The translations under genes and the position numbers were made by a program. From Tetrapyrgos nigripes (lineage: Eukaryota; Basidiomycota; Agaricomycetes; Agaricales; Campanellaceae), in NCBI GenBank assembly GCA_013368315.1, contig JAACJM010000065.1, positions 310,001 through 374,000 on the forward strand: a stretch of 64,000 bases of DNA, in the 5' to 3' direction. Within the stretch, counting starts at the first letter, position 1, and every line of letters starts with the position of its first letter. Under the pieces are notes generated by a model. It worked only from the letters and a program-made list of their open reading frames with translations, was not told where the DNA came from and made no database searches. This document shows, piece after piece, positions 36,693 to 49,100 of the stretch.

Positions 36693-36936
36693 TATTCAGC
36701 TTATTGTCCCTGGAGAGCTGCATAACAGGAGGTTTTCATTTTGGGTGAGGTGTCCGTTTGTAATATTATCGTGTGGGTATCTGGGTGTGGGTGACCGAGA
36801 AAATTTGTCAAACGATGTTTGGAGTGTTTGACCATTTTGTCGACGAGGGATGTCTCAGCTGTTGATGCATGATGCTGAAGTCGGAGCCACGGAAGATTTG
36901 TAACGAGAACCGACGCGTCATGATCGTGACGCCGCG

Positions 36937-36944
36937 TATATATC
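36937..36944 (+). promoter_or_regulatory. TATA box of F-box copy 2
   Basis: GTATATATCC in this stretch lies about 120 bp upstream of the F-box ATG at 37062. Inferred from sequence and spacing only. Confidence 0.4.
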
Positions 36945-37061
36945 CTGCCTCCAACCTCAACCACCACTTCCACGACGCGTCGTACACTGCAACCTATCAT
37001 TCTCTTCTAACGCACCGAGCAACACAAAGCACTCCCCATCGCCGGCGCCCGCGTCCAGAAA

Positions 37062-38765
37062 ATGCAATTGGAAACCGTTTTATGCGATAGGTGCCAATCC
37101 AAGCTTACAGTTGAAGAAAGGACTCCTTCGCCCCCATTGCAAGAGATGTTTCGTTCTACATACAAGCCCTCCGACGTCGAAATCTCGCAGGTTAACTCTT
37201 TGATAGAGTCTGCCAACCGTGACCTTGAGCGTTACGACGCAGAAATCAGGAAGGTCGCGGAAACCTTCCTCATACTCAGAAAACGGAGAGATGACCTCCT
37301 ACATTATAGGGACCGCTGCTACTCCATTGTTTCATCGTTCAGAAGGATACCGGCAGAGATCTGGACTGAAGTCTTCCTATACACATTGGGCAGCCGGCGA
37401 GGACTTCTGGTCACAGAAGATTTCCTTGTCGCCCCTCCCGTCGTCCTTTCGCAGATATGTTCCCTATGGAGGAACGTAGCCACTCTGGGATCACCAGAAC
37501 TCTGGTCTGATCTATGTCTCAACGTCGCTAGCAATTGGCCTGGTGTGCAGCATTTGGTAGACCTCTATCTTGACCGGTCAAAATCTGCTCCTTTGACTTT
37601 GAAGGTCAAAGCCGAGCTCAATAGGACCCAAGGGAAGCAGGGCCATGTCAAATGGCACAAGCTTTGTTCCTGGGGGCAGTCTGTTTTAAAGTCTCTAGTC
37701 GGAGCAGGGGATCGTTGGCGAACGGCTTCCTTCGAGTTTCACCGAGATATTCTCGGGGAAGAATCCATTTGGAAGTCGTCAAGCTGTTTTCCCGTCAACT
37801 TGGAATCATTGGTCATACTCTTTGAATCAGAACCGTCAGAAGCCCTCACCCCCTTACCCAACGACTTCTTTTCCTATGCTTCCAAACTACAATCACTAGA
37901 GGCAGCCCACTTCTACACCAGCAACTTTCATGTCAAAAATTTGCGGAAGCTCAAAGTCCACGAACAGACCGCAGATATTTTTTTCCTTCTCGACAATTGC
38001 CCTCACTTGCAGGAAATCGACTTGCCTTCCAGTGAAGGTCCCGAGAGTTACACCGTCTCCGCGCCGATTGTCTGCAACGAACTCCGTTCGATGACGTACA
38101 ACTCCTGCTCCTCCCATACACTCGCAGCAATAGCCGAGTTCATAACCTTCCCCTCTCTCACTCGTCTTGAGCTCGCCAACTGCAGCGATGACTCGGAATC
38201 CAGACAGGCCATGTTCTTGAGTCTTCGGTGTTTGCTGCAACAGTCGGGCTGTCAGCTCCAAGTTTTGACATTGCGAATGGATGTTTTTGCATCTGATCGG
38301 CAATTGGTCGAGATCCTCCTCCTCACACCCACCGTCACAGATTTCGGAATCTATGTTGACCAGTACTACGGTGGGATACTCACCAACAACCTACTCCAGA
38401 CTCTGTCCTTCACCTCAGACATTTCGCCACTTCTCCAAGGTCAAACTGGGGTCTGTCTACTCCCGCAAATGACACATTTTCGATTGGGGTTCGTCGAGGA
38501 AGTCGAGGGAGAAAACCCTTTACCAGACCCTGAAGGTATCTTCTCAGTGGTCAATTCCCGCAGAACACACTCCAGCGCCAAACACAGTAGGATTGTCTTT
38601 TTCGAATTGCGCGCTCAACTCTGTCCTGCATCCGAGAAAGGACAAGAATGGGAAAAGGCGTTCAAAAGTGTGGAACGTCGTCTTCGTGCACTCGAGAAGG
38701 ACGGTTTGGACTTGGATATGGAGTATCGAGACATACACAGTGAAGAGGATGAAGAAGAATCATGA
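37062..38765 (+). CDS. F-box-like protein, copy 2, intact (567 residues)
   Basis: Single-exon frame from ATG 37062 (MQLETVLCDRCQSKLTVEER) to TGA 38765. Layout: a CxxC leader; a coiled coil around residues 45-85 (ESANRDLERYDAEIRKVAET); the F-box core FRRIPAEIWTEVFLYTL at about residues 91-107; ICSLWRNVATLGSPELW; LRR-like repeats to about residue 480; a charged tail ending HSEEDEEES. Expected to act as a substrate adaptor of an SCF ubiquitin ligase. Expansion of such F-box families is common in agaricomycetes, and targets are unknown. It is the only undamaged member of the three in this window, and its coiled coil is longer than that of copies 1 and 3. Confidence 0.8.
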   Translation: MQLETVLCDRCQSKLTVEERTPSPPLQEMFRSTYKPSDVEISQVNSLIESANRDLERYDAEIRKVAETFLILRKRRDDLLHYRDRCYSIVSSFRRIPAEIWTEVFLYTLGSRRGLLVTEDFLVAPPVVLSQICSLWRNVATLGSPELWSDLCLNVASNWPGVQHLVDLYLDRSKSAPLTLKVKAELNRTQGKQGHVKWHKLCSWGQSVLKSLVGAGDRWRTASFEFHRDILGEESIWKSSSCFPVNLESLVILFESEPSEALTPLPNDFFSYASKLQSLEAAHFYTSNFHVKNLRKLKVHEQTADIFFLLDNCPHLQEIDLPSSEGPESYTVSAPIVCNELRSMTYNSCSSHTLAAIAEFITFPSLTRLELANCSDDSESRQAMFLSLRCLLQQSGCQLQVLTLRMDVFASDRQLVEILLLTPTVTDFGIYVDQYYGGILTNNLLQTLSFTSDISPLLQGQTGVCLLPQMTHFRLGFVEEVEGENPLPDPEGIFSVVNSRRTHSSAKHSRIVFFELRAQLCPASEKGQEWEKAFKSVERRLRALEKDGLDLDMEYRDIHSEEDEEES

Positions 38766-38865
38766 AATTTTGAGGGTAAGTCTGATTGTATCTTTCATTG
38801 AAGCACACACGAAACTACGTTTTGACAGAATGACACCCTACTGGGCTTGGGCGACATGGATCCTG

Positions 38866-39037
38866 CATCACGAAATCCGCTGAAGTATGGCCGACCATCC
38901 ACAGTCATGGCCCTTGATGGAATATGCTGGCCATAGTATTCCATGCTTGGATTATGCGTGGAACTGTCAGGGCCATGACTGTGGACGGTTGGCCAGTATG
39001 ATCCATGCATGGCCATGTTTTGGCGGATTCCGTGATG
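38866..39037. repeat. Imperfect hairpin-forming inverted repeat (172 bp)
   Basis: CATCACGAAATCCGC at 38866 is answered by GCGGATTCCGTGATG at 39023. Further in, CCATCCACAGTCATGGCCC pairs with GGGCCATGACTGTGGACGG. The arms differ by small gaps. It could be a miniature element or a structured 3' region; no target duplication is evident. Confidence 0.7.
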
Positions 39038-39712
39038 GCGGCCTATAGTATACTTCAACCATCAGTTCGCCCATACAAAGGGAACGAACGACGATAGGAG
39101 CACTTTGTACTTTGCATTGATAGTGATCAAGGATCTAGCCACTTTGGCCGTCCTAGTAGACTATCATAATTAGGAAATCGGTATGTAACCCAGTGGTTAC
39201 AACTGACAATGCGAAAGTACATGTAATAACAAAGACGTCGACATATGCAAACCACTCAACAGCAACCACCTCTCTTTGCTGGAAGATACCTTGACAATAT
39301 GGTGCCCTTATTGCAGATGCGGGTAGAAACTACTCAATCTTCCTACTCGGTCAACTTGACGCTTTATTACCTTGAAGGACAAGTTTTCGATTAGGGTTCA
39401 ATGACGATCAGAGATCTCTCCCAGAATCTGAGAGCCGGAATGAAGGGTAAGCGCTGCGGACCATAGTGTGGTGCCGCAGAAATATATCACTGACGTATGT
39501 AGTAGGCTTTCCCTTGGAGGCTTGGTAGTCATTCCATTATTGGACCGGTGCTATAGCTACTTACGATAATAGTGTAACAAAATACAATCTCCACTGTCCG
39601 CATACATACTCTGAAGAAGGCTGATAGCTAGAATTCCCAAAAAAATCATTCACGTCGCAACTGATGATGATATAATAACATCGGGCTAGTAAGCTCGATC
39701 AAGCTGCGAGCC
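39038..39712. other. Intergenic region, no gene supported
   Basis: AT-rich sequence between convergent genes. Nothing recognised. Confidence 0.4.
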
Positions 39713-40612
39713 TCAAATCTCAGTACTGGAGAAACAGGAACAAAGACACAAGAACCTACAATTTTCTGCAGACTGTAATGCTGCAATCAGTCCCTCCGGT
39801 GAAGGATTCTTGGCGACAGCGTGGACCGCAAGGCCTAGTTCTTCTCGCAGATGCGTGTCTGTCGTCTTTCCTATTGCTGCCACTTTCCGTCTCTCCCACA
39901 CGCGTGGGTCAGATTGAAGGAAAGGCAGGACAAAGGAAGAAGAGGATGGCGCGAAGAACACTGTCCACCATCCTTCTTCACGCCCGTGAGGCCAAGAATC
40001 AACGGTTGCCTTCAGGTCATCTTTGAAAGCTGAAGATCCTCGTGTCTCGTAAACTTGTAGTGGTGTTAGAGCTATTGAATGAGCCGACAGGATAGTGGGT
40101 AAGGTGTCGCGATTCTTGTCCCCGGTCAGATACAGCAATCTCTTCGGTAACTGCTGCTGACGGAGTATGAACTGAGCCAGTTGTTCAGCATTTCCTGCCT
40201 CTTCTGCTCCAAGGATTAAGCAGGGATCAGGGGAATAGGGCGAGGATGAACGGGCAAAATAGATTTGGAGGAGAGCATTTCGTGTAGCTGTGCCAACGAC
40301 ATAAATTGGAACCTGCATCGGGACAGGAGAGGATGAGGATGCGATCAGACCGTCTACGACAGCCCTCCAAGCCTCGCAGGCTCGTGCACTGGTAATAATG
40401 ACCCCATCAATCCTACCCTCCGCTATCTCACCCTTCACCAAGTTACGCAAGATTTCGGAAAGCTCTTCCAGATTAACCAATGTCGTCTCCAACACCGGTA
40501 CACAAACCGCGTTCCATCGAGAGTTTGCAAAAGCAGAAAGATACTTGTCTGACGAGGCTGGATCGTCAGGCGCACGAAGGAGAAGGACATTTGTGGGATT
40601 ATTTGTGGCCAT
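39713..40612 (-). CDS. HEM4: Uroporphyrinogen-III synthase
   Basis: Cyclises hydroxymethylbilane to uroporphyrinogen III in haem (and sirohaem) synthesis, in the cytosol. The frame is intact from ATG 40612 (MATNNPTNVLLLRAPDD) to 39713, about 299 residues, usual for fungal Hem4. The fold's repeated alternating segments are visible: VLETTLVNLEEL, GVIITSARACEAWRAVV, PIYVVGTATRNAL, LLYLTGDKNRDTLP, LQVYETRGSS, TVFFAPSSSSFVLPFLQ and KVAAIGKTTDTHLREELGL, ending near NPSPEGLIAAL. The frame stays open upstream to about 40681 but without an ATG, so the start was set at 40612. No introns. Confidence 0.9.
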   Translation of the reverse strand: MATNNPTNVLLLRAPDDPASSDKYLSAFANSRWNAVCVPVLETTLVNLEELSEILRNLVKGEIAEGRIDGVIITSARACEAWRAVVDGLIASSSSPVPMQVPIYVVGTATRNALLQIYFARSSSPYSPDPCLILGAEEAGNAEQLAQFILRQQQLPKRLLYLTGDKNRDTLPTILSAHSIALTPLQVYETRGSSAFKDDLKATVDSWPHGREEGWWTVFFAPSSSSFVLPFLQSDPRVWERRKVAAIGKTTDTHLREELGLAVHAVAKNPSPEGLIAALQSAENCRFLCLCSCFSSTEI

Positions 40613-41601
40613 AAGCGGGGTTTTTTTTTTGAGGACTTTGACCAAGGGTTTGAGTCGCTTATAGAGTAGGTTTAAAACCAAGACAGGTTCTAAAGCGCCC
40701 AGGACAATTATGACTTGTGCAAGACGTTATCGCGTTATCCATGACATCACGCGTCCACATGGCACATGCAAGGCCGGCTTGATTTCTTACTCGCATCCAC
40801 GTCCACGACTCGCTCACTGGAAAATACATCTTCGAATTGAAGTCCTTAAGTTATTTGAACAAACCCAATTATATGTCCATCCCAACTATCGCAGACCCAA
40901 TCCATAGCAGCAACATAGTAGTACGTAGTGTACGTAGCCAACAAATCGTAGTTACACCTGTATACCAGTAAAAGGTGGTCATAGGGCAGGACTGGATCTA
41001 CAACGGATGTAGAGGCCGCCAGCTCGTCCCTTACCTGCCCTACGGTCCCGGGAACGCTAATAAGCGTATGCCTCCCGGAAACCGGCGTTCAAGTCATGGA
41101 CCATAAGTACCGTGTAATAAACTCCTCCAGGACAGAATGCGACACCCAAAGACCAGCGTGAGAATTTTTATTTCCGTAAAGCACGCGTCGGTGCAAAGCC
41201 TCGACCGAGCGAATTCGTTCTCTGCCAACTAACATTCCTGATGGTCCCTGACGAGTTTCTGACGTGAACAAAAGTGAAGGATGTTGATCTTGGGTTGTGA
41301 TCAGGGTGGTTGTCTGTGAGTAAACAGTAGTCTTGAACATTGGTCAAAAAAGCTCATTTTCTGCACTGGTCGCTGGCGTACAAACACTCAAGATGCTGCA
41401 AAATCCCTCAATAGAACCAGGGGTATATCAGGCTTCGTAGTCAGACGGCTTGCATGCACCATAATAAATCCCATTCAGTAGTTTCCCACATAGGGTTGTA
41501 TACCGCACAAGTTTCTGCATAGGAGCATGAACGTTTGACTCGGAAGTCATCAGTGGGCGATAAAAGGAACGCTTTCCTTCCCGGTCGACAATTCCGTCTC
41601 G
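40613..41601. other. Divergent intergenic region
   Basis: It contains the upstream part of the segmental duplication from about 41140 onward. Short minus-strand frames at 41089-41340 and 41428-41685 are not kept in frame in the duplicate copy near 53 kb, so I read this as non-coding promoter DNA. Confidence 0.4.
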
Positions 41602-43560
41602 ATGTCCTCGAGACCGGGTCATGATCCTTTCTCTCTCAGTGACCAGTAAGTACTCTACATTGACCACTGACCATTTTATATTCAAATCGCATATCGTTGA
41701 AATTAGGCGAATCGAGAATTACTTTCATCTCGTCGGCCTTGGTCAGTACAATGGAGGAAGATAGTAAACTCATGCTGAGGCATCGTAACTCGCAGTGCTG
41801 TTGCTCTGGGACCATCTCCTGACTTTTTGTGAGTGAGCTTCTTTATCTATCTATCTGTCTATCGCAATAACGCCGGCTTTTGCAGCCATGGAGTTCGAAT
41901 ACGTATGGATGCCTTCACATAGCATGTCCACCTTCCTCTTCTTTTTCAACCGTTACTACCCTTTACTGGCGAACATAGCTATCACAATCTCTCTTTTTGA
42001 CCCGGCTTTGTCTCCTATGGTGCAGTGTTGACCTTTATATGTCCATCTACAGCTGATTAACTTTCAAAAATCCAGAGGTGAGCCGAACTCTTCTTGAATC
42101 AAACCAGCAATTAAATCGAAGCAAATAGCTGCGGAGGACTTCATATCTTCCGCGAAATCTCACTGGTTTTGTCCGAAGTCATTGTTAGCGGTAGGCATGA
42201 TTTGCTTTGTGAAGAAAACTCGATCCTCTGACAATCGCTCTAGTACTGCTCACTCTTCGCATCTACGCCATATATGGATGTAACAAACGCGTGCTGGGCT
42301 TCATGGTGCTTGTTGCAGCGATCTTGATTGGACTTGCCCTGGTGTGTAGTTTTCAGTGTGCTTACACAAGTTGCTCATTTACACTCAGTTTGCGTTATTC
42401 TTCGTACCATCTTCATCATCAACCACAGCAGTTTCGCTCACACCTCTGGGCTGCCATACGAATTTGGATTATCTCCCTTAGTAAGTCTCCAAATTTTAAT
42501 CGCGTCTCAATGTTTCTCATGATCATTAGTGCCGCTCGTAAGTCCTTATGTGGCGGCCAAGTTTTTGAATGCCAGTCTGACCGCTCATCTTGAACAGAAG
42601 AAGCAGCTGCATGGGAAGCACTGTTTGTCTATGACTCCTTGCTCTTCGCCATGATAATTATCAAAGGATATAAAAACAAGAGATCGATGGAAAGGATGCC
42701 TCTACTGCACATGATACTTCGAGACGGTAAGCTCTCTTCCATTTGCGCTGTGCCATTTATTATCTGACCTAGTTCGTTCTCTTGTCATCCAGGTGCCATC
42801 TACTTTGCGTGAGTAGGTTATCACCGAGGGTCCTCCGCTTCTCCAGGCCCCTTCACTTCCATCCCGTACTGACGCCCTGTATTGACAGAGTGATGGCCCT
42901 TGCTAATCTTGCAAACATTTTCACGTTCTATGTAAGTATGTTTCTTGGCTTCTCCTTTCCCATGACGAAGTACTAACATTTCTGCTTTCAGTTCGCTGGG
43001 GTACGCGAAGCCAGTACTCTCATTGCTGCGAAGATTAAGATGTTCTCTTTCTCAGCCTTATACAAGGGTGGTCTATCAACCTTCTCAAGCGCGTGAGTAG
43101 TTTTCCATGACGTACGGGTACCCTCTCTACGTCCGTCTGTCATAGCACGTCGTCTTATCTTCCTCTGCAAATCCAGGACATCAGTAACAATGATTTCACG
43201 CCTTACGCTCAATCTGCGCGCGAATACCAAAGTACAAGGGAATCTTCAAACTTTTGACAATGTGTATTTTTCTACGCTGCACTTCGAACCAGGCCAAGGT
43301 GAAGGCCACCCATCAACGTCTCATGAACAGTCTGTTTCATCACAGGTTCCTAATGTTCATTGTGCGGGTATTCATCTCGAGGGGATGCGGTTTGAACACA
43401 GCCAGATAGAAAGGACCGTTTTCCATCAGTCTATGATGGACGAAGATCCCGCAATGAAAATTGCTCCGTAGTACTAGTGTGTATCTTTCAAGATCATTGA
43501 TGAATTGCGCTTTTAAACTTTTCTCCGGTATAAGATCTGTTGTTATTGACAGGCGCCATG
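41140..43560 (+). repeat. Segmental duplication, copy A
   Basis: About 2.4 kb, carrying promoter, gene and 3' flank of a DUF6533 gene. It is nearly identical by eye to about 52885-55310, at an offset of about 11.73 kb and in the same orientation. Matching anchors include GTCCCTGACGAGTTTCTGAC at about 41246 and 52974. Confidence 0.85.
41602..43471 (+). CDS. DUF6533 membrane protein (copy b), late frame shift
   Basis: The ATG at 41602 opens MSSRPGHDPFSLSDQ. Exons then give RIENYFHLVGL, VLLLWDHLLTF, MEFEYVWMPSHSMSTFLFFF, NRYYPLLANI, GLHIFREISLVLSEVIVSVL, LTLRIYAIYGCNKRVLGFM, LLHMILRDG and VMALANLANIFTFY. The tail begins TSVTMISRLTLNLRANTKVQ and ends at 43471. Intron positions match copies a and d. 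Near 43065 (ACAAGGGTGG where ACAAGAGGTGG fits the family) one base is missing, shifting the frame in the exon before the tail. The gene is either a C-terminally altered allele or an assembly error. It is the duplicate partner of copy d, which lacks this particular lesion. Confidence 0.7.
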
Positions 43561-44057
43561 TTGGGCGCATGAATGCACCCTAAATATATATCATATCACA
43601 GGCCTCCAAGTACGGCTAGATTCAACAACTTTGTGGCGCAACAAGTCAACGGGAACATGGTCACATTTCTGCTTGGCGAGACGAACCGAGATATGTATGT
43701 ACTGTCCTTTCCCTAAGTGGTGACTGTATTGGCAGCTTCGGACTGCTAACTCGGATCGCTACTTTGATCCTTATTCTCTGAGGTCACCGAGGCCGAGATA
43801 CTGTGTCTAATAGTAGTACGAGCGCTCCTCGTGGTCTCAAACACTTCGTAAAGGCCCCATTTGTGAAGATAAATCTGCAATAAGCATATATCTGTCAACG
43901 GTTGCGATTGAAAGGCTTTGATAGAGCCGGATAAATCCACCTTGGCGTGTCTTCCCCTTTGGTTGCCCTCTCTCTTCTTCACACCTCCATGAGCTCGGAA
44001 ATAGTGAACGAGGATGCATTCTCGATAAACGAACAGTGAATAATTTCTCACACCTTC

Positions 44058-45650
44058 ATGGTGGGTCCTTTACTGACACTGATCTATCTGTACAGGCGAT
44101 TAGAAGGATATTTCCATCTTATGGGACTTGGTGAGTTGCCCCCTTGCTGTCATCCTGCAATACATTTAATGACCAAACGACAGTGTTTTTATATTATGAC
44201 TATATCCTTACTTTTCGTCAGTCTTTCCATCTCTTTGCTTTAATGCCTTCTGGATAATCACTGCTTGTAGCCATGGAAGTCGAATATCTATGGAAAAACT
44301 TTCACGGCTCCACCAGATATATGTTTTGCCTAAACCGTTATTTCTCGTTGATTGGCAATGCGATCGTCACCATTTCATTGTTTTCTACTGCATTGGCCCC
44401 TGCAGTAAGTGTGAACTTCATCCTCAAGTAAATTACTAATTCCTGTATGAAGAGGTTAGCCCGATTTGTGAAAGCAGAAGCCCCACCTTCTATGATCTAA
44501 TATGCCCATGAAGCTGTAGACCCTTCCACTTGTTCCGGGAAATCTTGCTTGTGTCGACACAAGTCGTTGTCTGCAGTACGCTCTTCAGTATTATCCAAAG
44601 TCAAATCTTATTCTGATTCTGACGCATTTTAGTCCTACTAACCTTACGACTCTACGCATTTTATGATCGCAGTAGACAGGTTTTAATATTTATGCTCTCT
44701 TTCGCCTCTGTCCTTGCTGCTCTTGCCTGTGTAGGTTTGCATTCCCTATCTGGAGCGCGTATTTGACTAATTAGCTACTAGTTTGCTGTGTTCTTCGGTC
44801 AAGAGAGTACATCATCGTTGACTTCTTTTGGTTGTCATACACAACTCCAGTTTATCACGTATGTCCTTCTTGTTTTCTCGTCCTACAGGCACGTGTGACT
44901 GAGCCTATATTTCCCAGTGCTGTCCGTGAGTCAACTTCCGTATGGGCTTCCATCCTGCCTTGATTATACGCCTTTTTAGAGGTGGCTAGTGCTTGGGAAG
45001 CTCTTTTTCTCTACGACTCGGTGCTCCTTATCATGATGCTCCGTAAGGGTTCAAAACCAGGCGTCTATTAGGGAACATGCCTCTTCTAGAACTGGTGCTT
45101 CGTGACGGTAAGGCTGCGTTCTTCATTCTTTTCTCATAATGCTAATTTGCCCAGGTGCTGTATATTACGTGTAAGTGTCCTAAGACGCAGTCTACAAATG
45201 GCTGAACACACTCGTATCAGTGTAATGGCGTTAGCAAATCTAGCAAATATCCTTACATTCTATGTATGTCTCATTCTGCGGCTGAATTCGTTTGGTCTGA
45301 TCTGTCTTTAAGCTTGCTGGGGTAGGTTGCGCTTTCTTGATCCGATAATATGGTATCTCAACTCTGTTGGTCTCAAAAGCCTTACATGAGAGGAGGCATA
45401 TCAACACTGTCCAGCGCGTGAGTCCTTTCTCCAATATCCTTCGCTATTTGATTGACCGCATAACATCTTTTGTCTTTTTTTAAATAGCACCTCAGTCACT
45501 ATGGTTTCCCGCCTTATGTTACATCTTCACGAGAATGCCAACGCGGATGGAAGATATCCCTCTACGTTTCGCTCCACTCTTCGTTTTGCTACGACTTCTA
45601 CACTGCAGGAGGAAGGCAGGGATACTCTGAATCTGATGGATGCAGGCTAA
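44058..45650 (+). CDS. DUF6533 membrane protein (copy c), divergent, one frame shift
   Basis: Tentative start MVGPLLTLIYLYRRLEGYFH at 44058, followed by a DUF6533 block ending MEVEYLWKNFHGSTRYMFCL. Next come RPFHLFREILLVSTQVVV, LLTLRLYAFYDRSRQVLIFM, the core SLTSFGCHTQLQF, and a tail SVTMVSRLMLHLHENANADG with stop TAA at 45648-45650. It is more diverged from b and d than they are from each other. One base is missing near 45045 (CGTAAGGGTT, where an extra base lets KGFKTRRLLGNMPLLELVLR be read). The first exon is short and may be incomplete upstream. Seven-helix layout as in the other copies; function unknown. Confidence 0.6.
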
Positions 45651-46112
45651 TCGTGGCAGTGTTGAGGAAAGGCTGTGAGACCGTCTGTAAGCATAGCATT
45701 GGGGGGACAAAGAGGTGTCTTGATGAACTCGCTGGGATCATTCCAGCAGCTGATGGTCTTCCAAAGCTTTACGCCATCATGCCATATTAAAGGAGCGTAA
45801 AGCAGTAAAAGTAGCAGTAATACTTACGTATAGTAATCTTCATACTTGAGGCTATCGTGGCTAGCCAATGGCAAGGTAGTGAGGCCCACCAGCTCTCGTT
45901 TGTTACTCGCCTCCCGCCTCCATCGTGGATGAAAATATTCTTCCTATGATTAGTGCGTAGTGCACTGGATAATATACTGGACTACGTGTGTACGATAATG
46001 CTCCGTGTTCTGTGTATGTCTATGTGGTATGATATGGTCGTTAAATGCAAGCTCCATCCACCAAAAATGTAAGACTGAAAAAATATGGTTGGCATCGGGC
46101 GAAGGCACCGAA
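45651..46112. other. Intergenic region between convergent genes
   Basis: No gene supported. It holds the shared 3' flanks of the DUF6533 gene and the TRK gene. Confidence 0.4.
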
Positions 46113-49100
46113 TCAAGTCTCGGTCACGGTGTTTGGATTCTGCGCAGGTTGTGGGTTTTCCCGTTTCACCAGCTCACTGGGAAGCATCACTGCTCTGTCC
46201 ACTCTGACAGGTAATCCTCTATGCCTGCCTCTTACCCTGTCCGAGCCACAATCAGCAGCAATAAAGGCAGAAAAGCAAGGAGACTTACATAATAACGATG
46301 ATGATTAGTTTGGAAAGGGGCTTCAGTGCTCCAGCAAAGGAAAAGTTGTCCTTGAAATGACCCATGTCAGCAGCGTAAGCCCCAGGACTAAGATTCATGT
46401 AGTAGTAATACATACCGTTGGTAAACCAAGACTCAATCCTATCCCTCCAAACGCAGACACTAGCTCAAACAATATCCGGAATAGATCAAACCATTTGATA
46501 TCCTCGTTCATGATGTTTCCTCTCTCAATTATTGCGATTAAAAATACCGCCCAAACGAGCCACCAGATGTCTAGAAGCAAAAAAAAAAAAGAAGGAAAAG
46601 CAATGGACTTCATCAGCACGTCCTCGACAACTTCCTGGAACAAGTCATTACCTATAGACATCTGTCTGCGCAAATGCCATCCTAGATATCTCCCAATACG
46701 CTGACGAGGCTCATACTTCTTCAGTTCTTCAGGTTCTTCGTCTTCGTCGTCGGGAGGCGGTTCAAAAACGCCAAGAGATCGTTCTTCGTATCTATTTGAA
46801 CCATTTGCATAAGGCCCCAGAGTAGAGCAAAAGAAATCTCAAGTCTGCAAGGCTTACACGTTGGTGGAGCGAATACTCAATGCGACCTGGAGAACACAAA
46901 GATGGTACCGGTATCTGTGAGAAACCAGCAACAAATGCAAAATGTCTTTTCTTACCGGATAAACCTTAAACAATTGTCAGCTGAAAAACAAAAGGCCAGA
47001 CGCGGGTCAAGGGCTCACAGCAATGTACATCATCACCACATACAAAAACTGTAACGCAGGGGCAAGCGACGCAATGGTACAATAGAAAACCCAGAAGCTC
47101 TTGCAGCCAAGCCTTGAAATAGTCCACAAATGATACGAGCACCGGTGGATAGAGACTCGTATGCGGGTAGTCCGATGTCTAAAATGAATAATGCGGATGC
47201 GGTGCGATTAGCCTGAGGGACTTTCACTAAGAAAGAAAGAAAGAGCCAAAACGCACTGAGAATCTCAAAGAAAACCAATTCTATCGCACTGAAACCTACG
47301 AGACAGAATACCAAGAACCAGGTTTGGTGACTCGGGAATCTGTGACCAAGACATAGAATCAGAATGTCGGTGTCATGAAAGGTGAGACATGGCTATGGAA
47401 TGACATACAAGTAAATAAAGCATCTATGAAAAGTTTTGAGCATAGAAGCTGAGATCGAAATGCAGTAGCTCACCTACCTTCGCGGATGGTGTAATAAAAA
47501 GTCGAATGCAACTTGTGCGTCAGTTTTGGGAGGCGCGATTTTGAATCCTATCCATCTGTATGACGAAGATATTAGAAGGTTTAGTAGAAGCGCATATAGC
47601 ATGAAACACTCACATGATGAAACGAAGGCTGGTTATCCAAAAGTTATCAGTGAAAAAGCTGGTCGTCGGCAGTGAAACAGGGAACTAACAATATCGGCTG
47701 TAGGGAGAAATCAATGGACGGGCGTATAAAGACTGGAAGAAAGAGAAACATACCAAAGCATGATTTCCTGCAAGGATAGCAAACATGATGGCGACTAGAG
47801 TAGATATAAAGAGGAAGCTATCAACAACAAGCGAGAAAAGCAAAACATATTGGGGCGTACTAGTTATAAGATAGGCCGTCTGGAATGGTAGCATTCCCCT
47901 AGAAGATAATGAGTCAGGTCTATCATAACGTGTCCCAACAGCTCTGACGCACATATCTACAAGAGATAATCCTCCACCAGTGTATGCTCCCATGACTTGG
48001 AATAAAGAGAACCTGATCATCGTATGTGAGCTGGAACAGAAAACCCCGGTAAGCGAAGGAAGATGATGTACCAAGGCTTCGATACCAAACGAAACTGCGA
48101 CTCAAAAACACTGTCATATTGGTGGGTCGTTGACAGCCAAGGCGCAAATAGGATGTATGATATTAACTGAGTCGAGACGAAATACTGTAGACGAAAGCTA
48201 TCAGCCCTTGACCTTGGCTACATGACAGAAAGAAAGAAAAAAACTCACCATCGGCACCAAATAACTCAACCACCTCAAAGCTTTATACTCTGCCCCACCA
48301 ATCTGCTCAATGACTTCATCTGGAAGCTCTTCGACCTGTATATCCGAATTTCTTCCAATGGTAATAGTTGCATCCCCCGTAAGCCAGGGTGTATTGTGGG
48401 ATTCGATAGTTGTAGTATACGGCATAGTCAACTTGCGCTCAATCTTTCGATAAGCTTGGGGAGCTGCTCTCTTTGCAAACTTTCTAAATAGTCGAAAGGG
48501 TCCGGGGAATCCGCCAAAGATGCCTTCGGTGTGCTGATGAACACCAGGACCGCTCAAGGAGTTCTGGCGATTCATGTTGGTGGTGAGGATGGTAAGATTT
48601 CGACGAGGCATAGGCACTAGATGTGGAATGGAGGTCAGGATTGTTTTACAGCTGAGATGAAGAAAGACGACATACTGTTACTTCGTCTCCTTCGGTAATC
48701 TTGACCATATTGAGATGTGGCAAACGACGTACTGCGTGCAAAGCTGACGCCGGCGCCTGGTCTTGATTCGACTGGCGAGAGAGAAAGGGAATCCGCTTGC
48801 GGAGAGGATGTGAGCATATCAGCATCGGACAGCATAGGTTCCTGGTGGCTATTGGTGTACTCTGGATGGTTGGAAAGAGGCTCTGTCGCACCATTCCCGT
48901 TGCCGTTCATCTTCTCGTTGTCGACCTCCAGACCAAGGGCGTTAGAAAATTTCGGATTCCTTAACATTGTCGGATTGGGTGTAGGACCAATGAGATTGAA
49001 AGCTGGTGCTGGTGCTGGTGACTCTACTGTGTCGAGTTCGGCAGGTTTCTCTGGATCATGTACTGGCTGTCGGAAAAAGATGGAGGCAAGCGTGGTTTTG

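Noticed and set aside
40613..40681. N-terminal extension of HEM4
   Set aside because: No ATG is available in this stretch, and the conserved protein starts after 40612.
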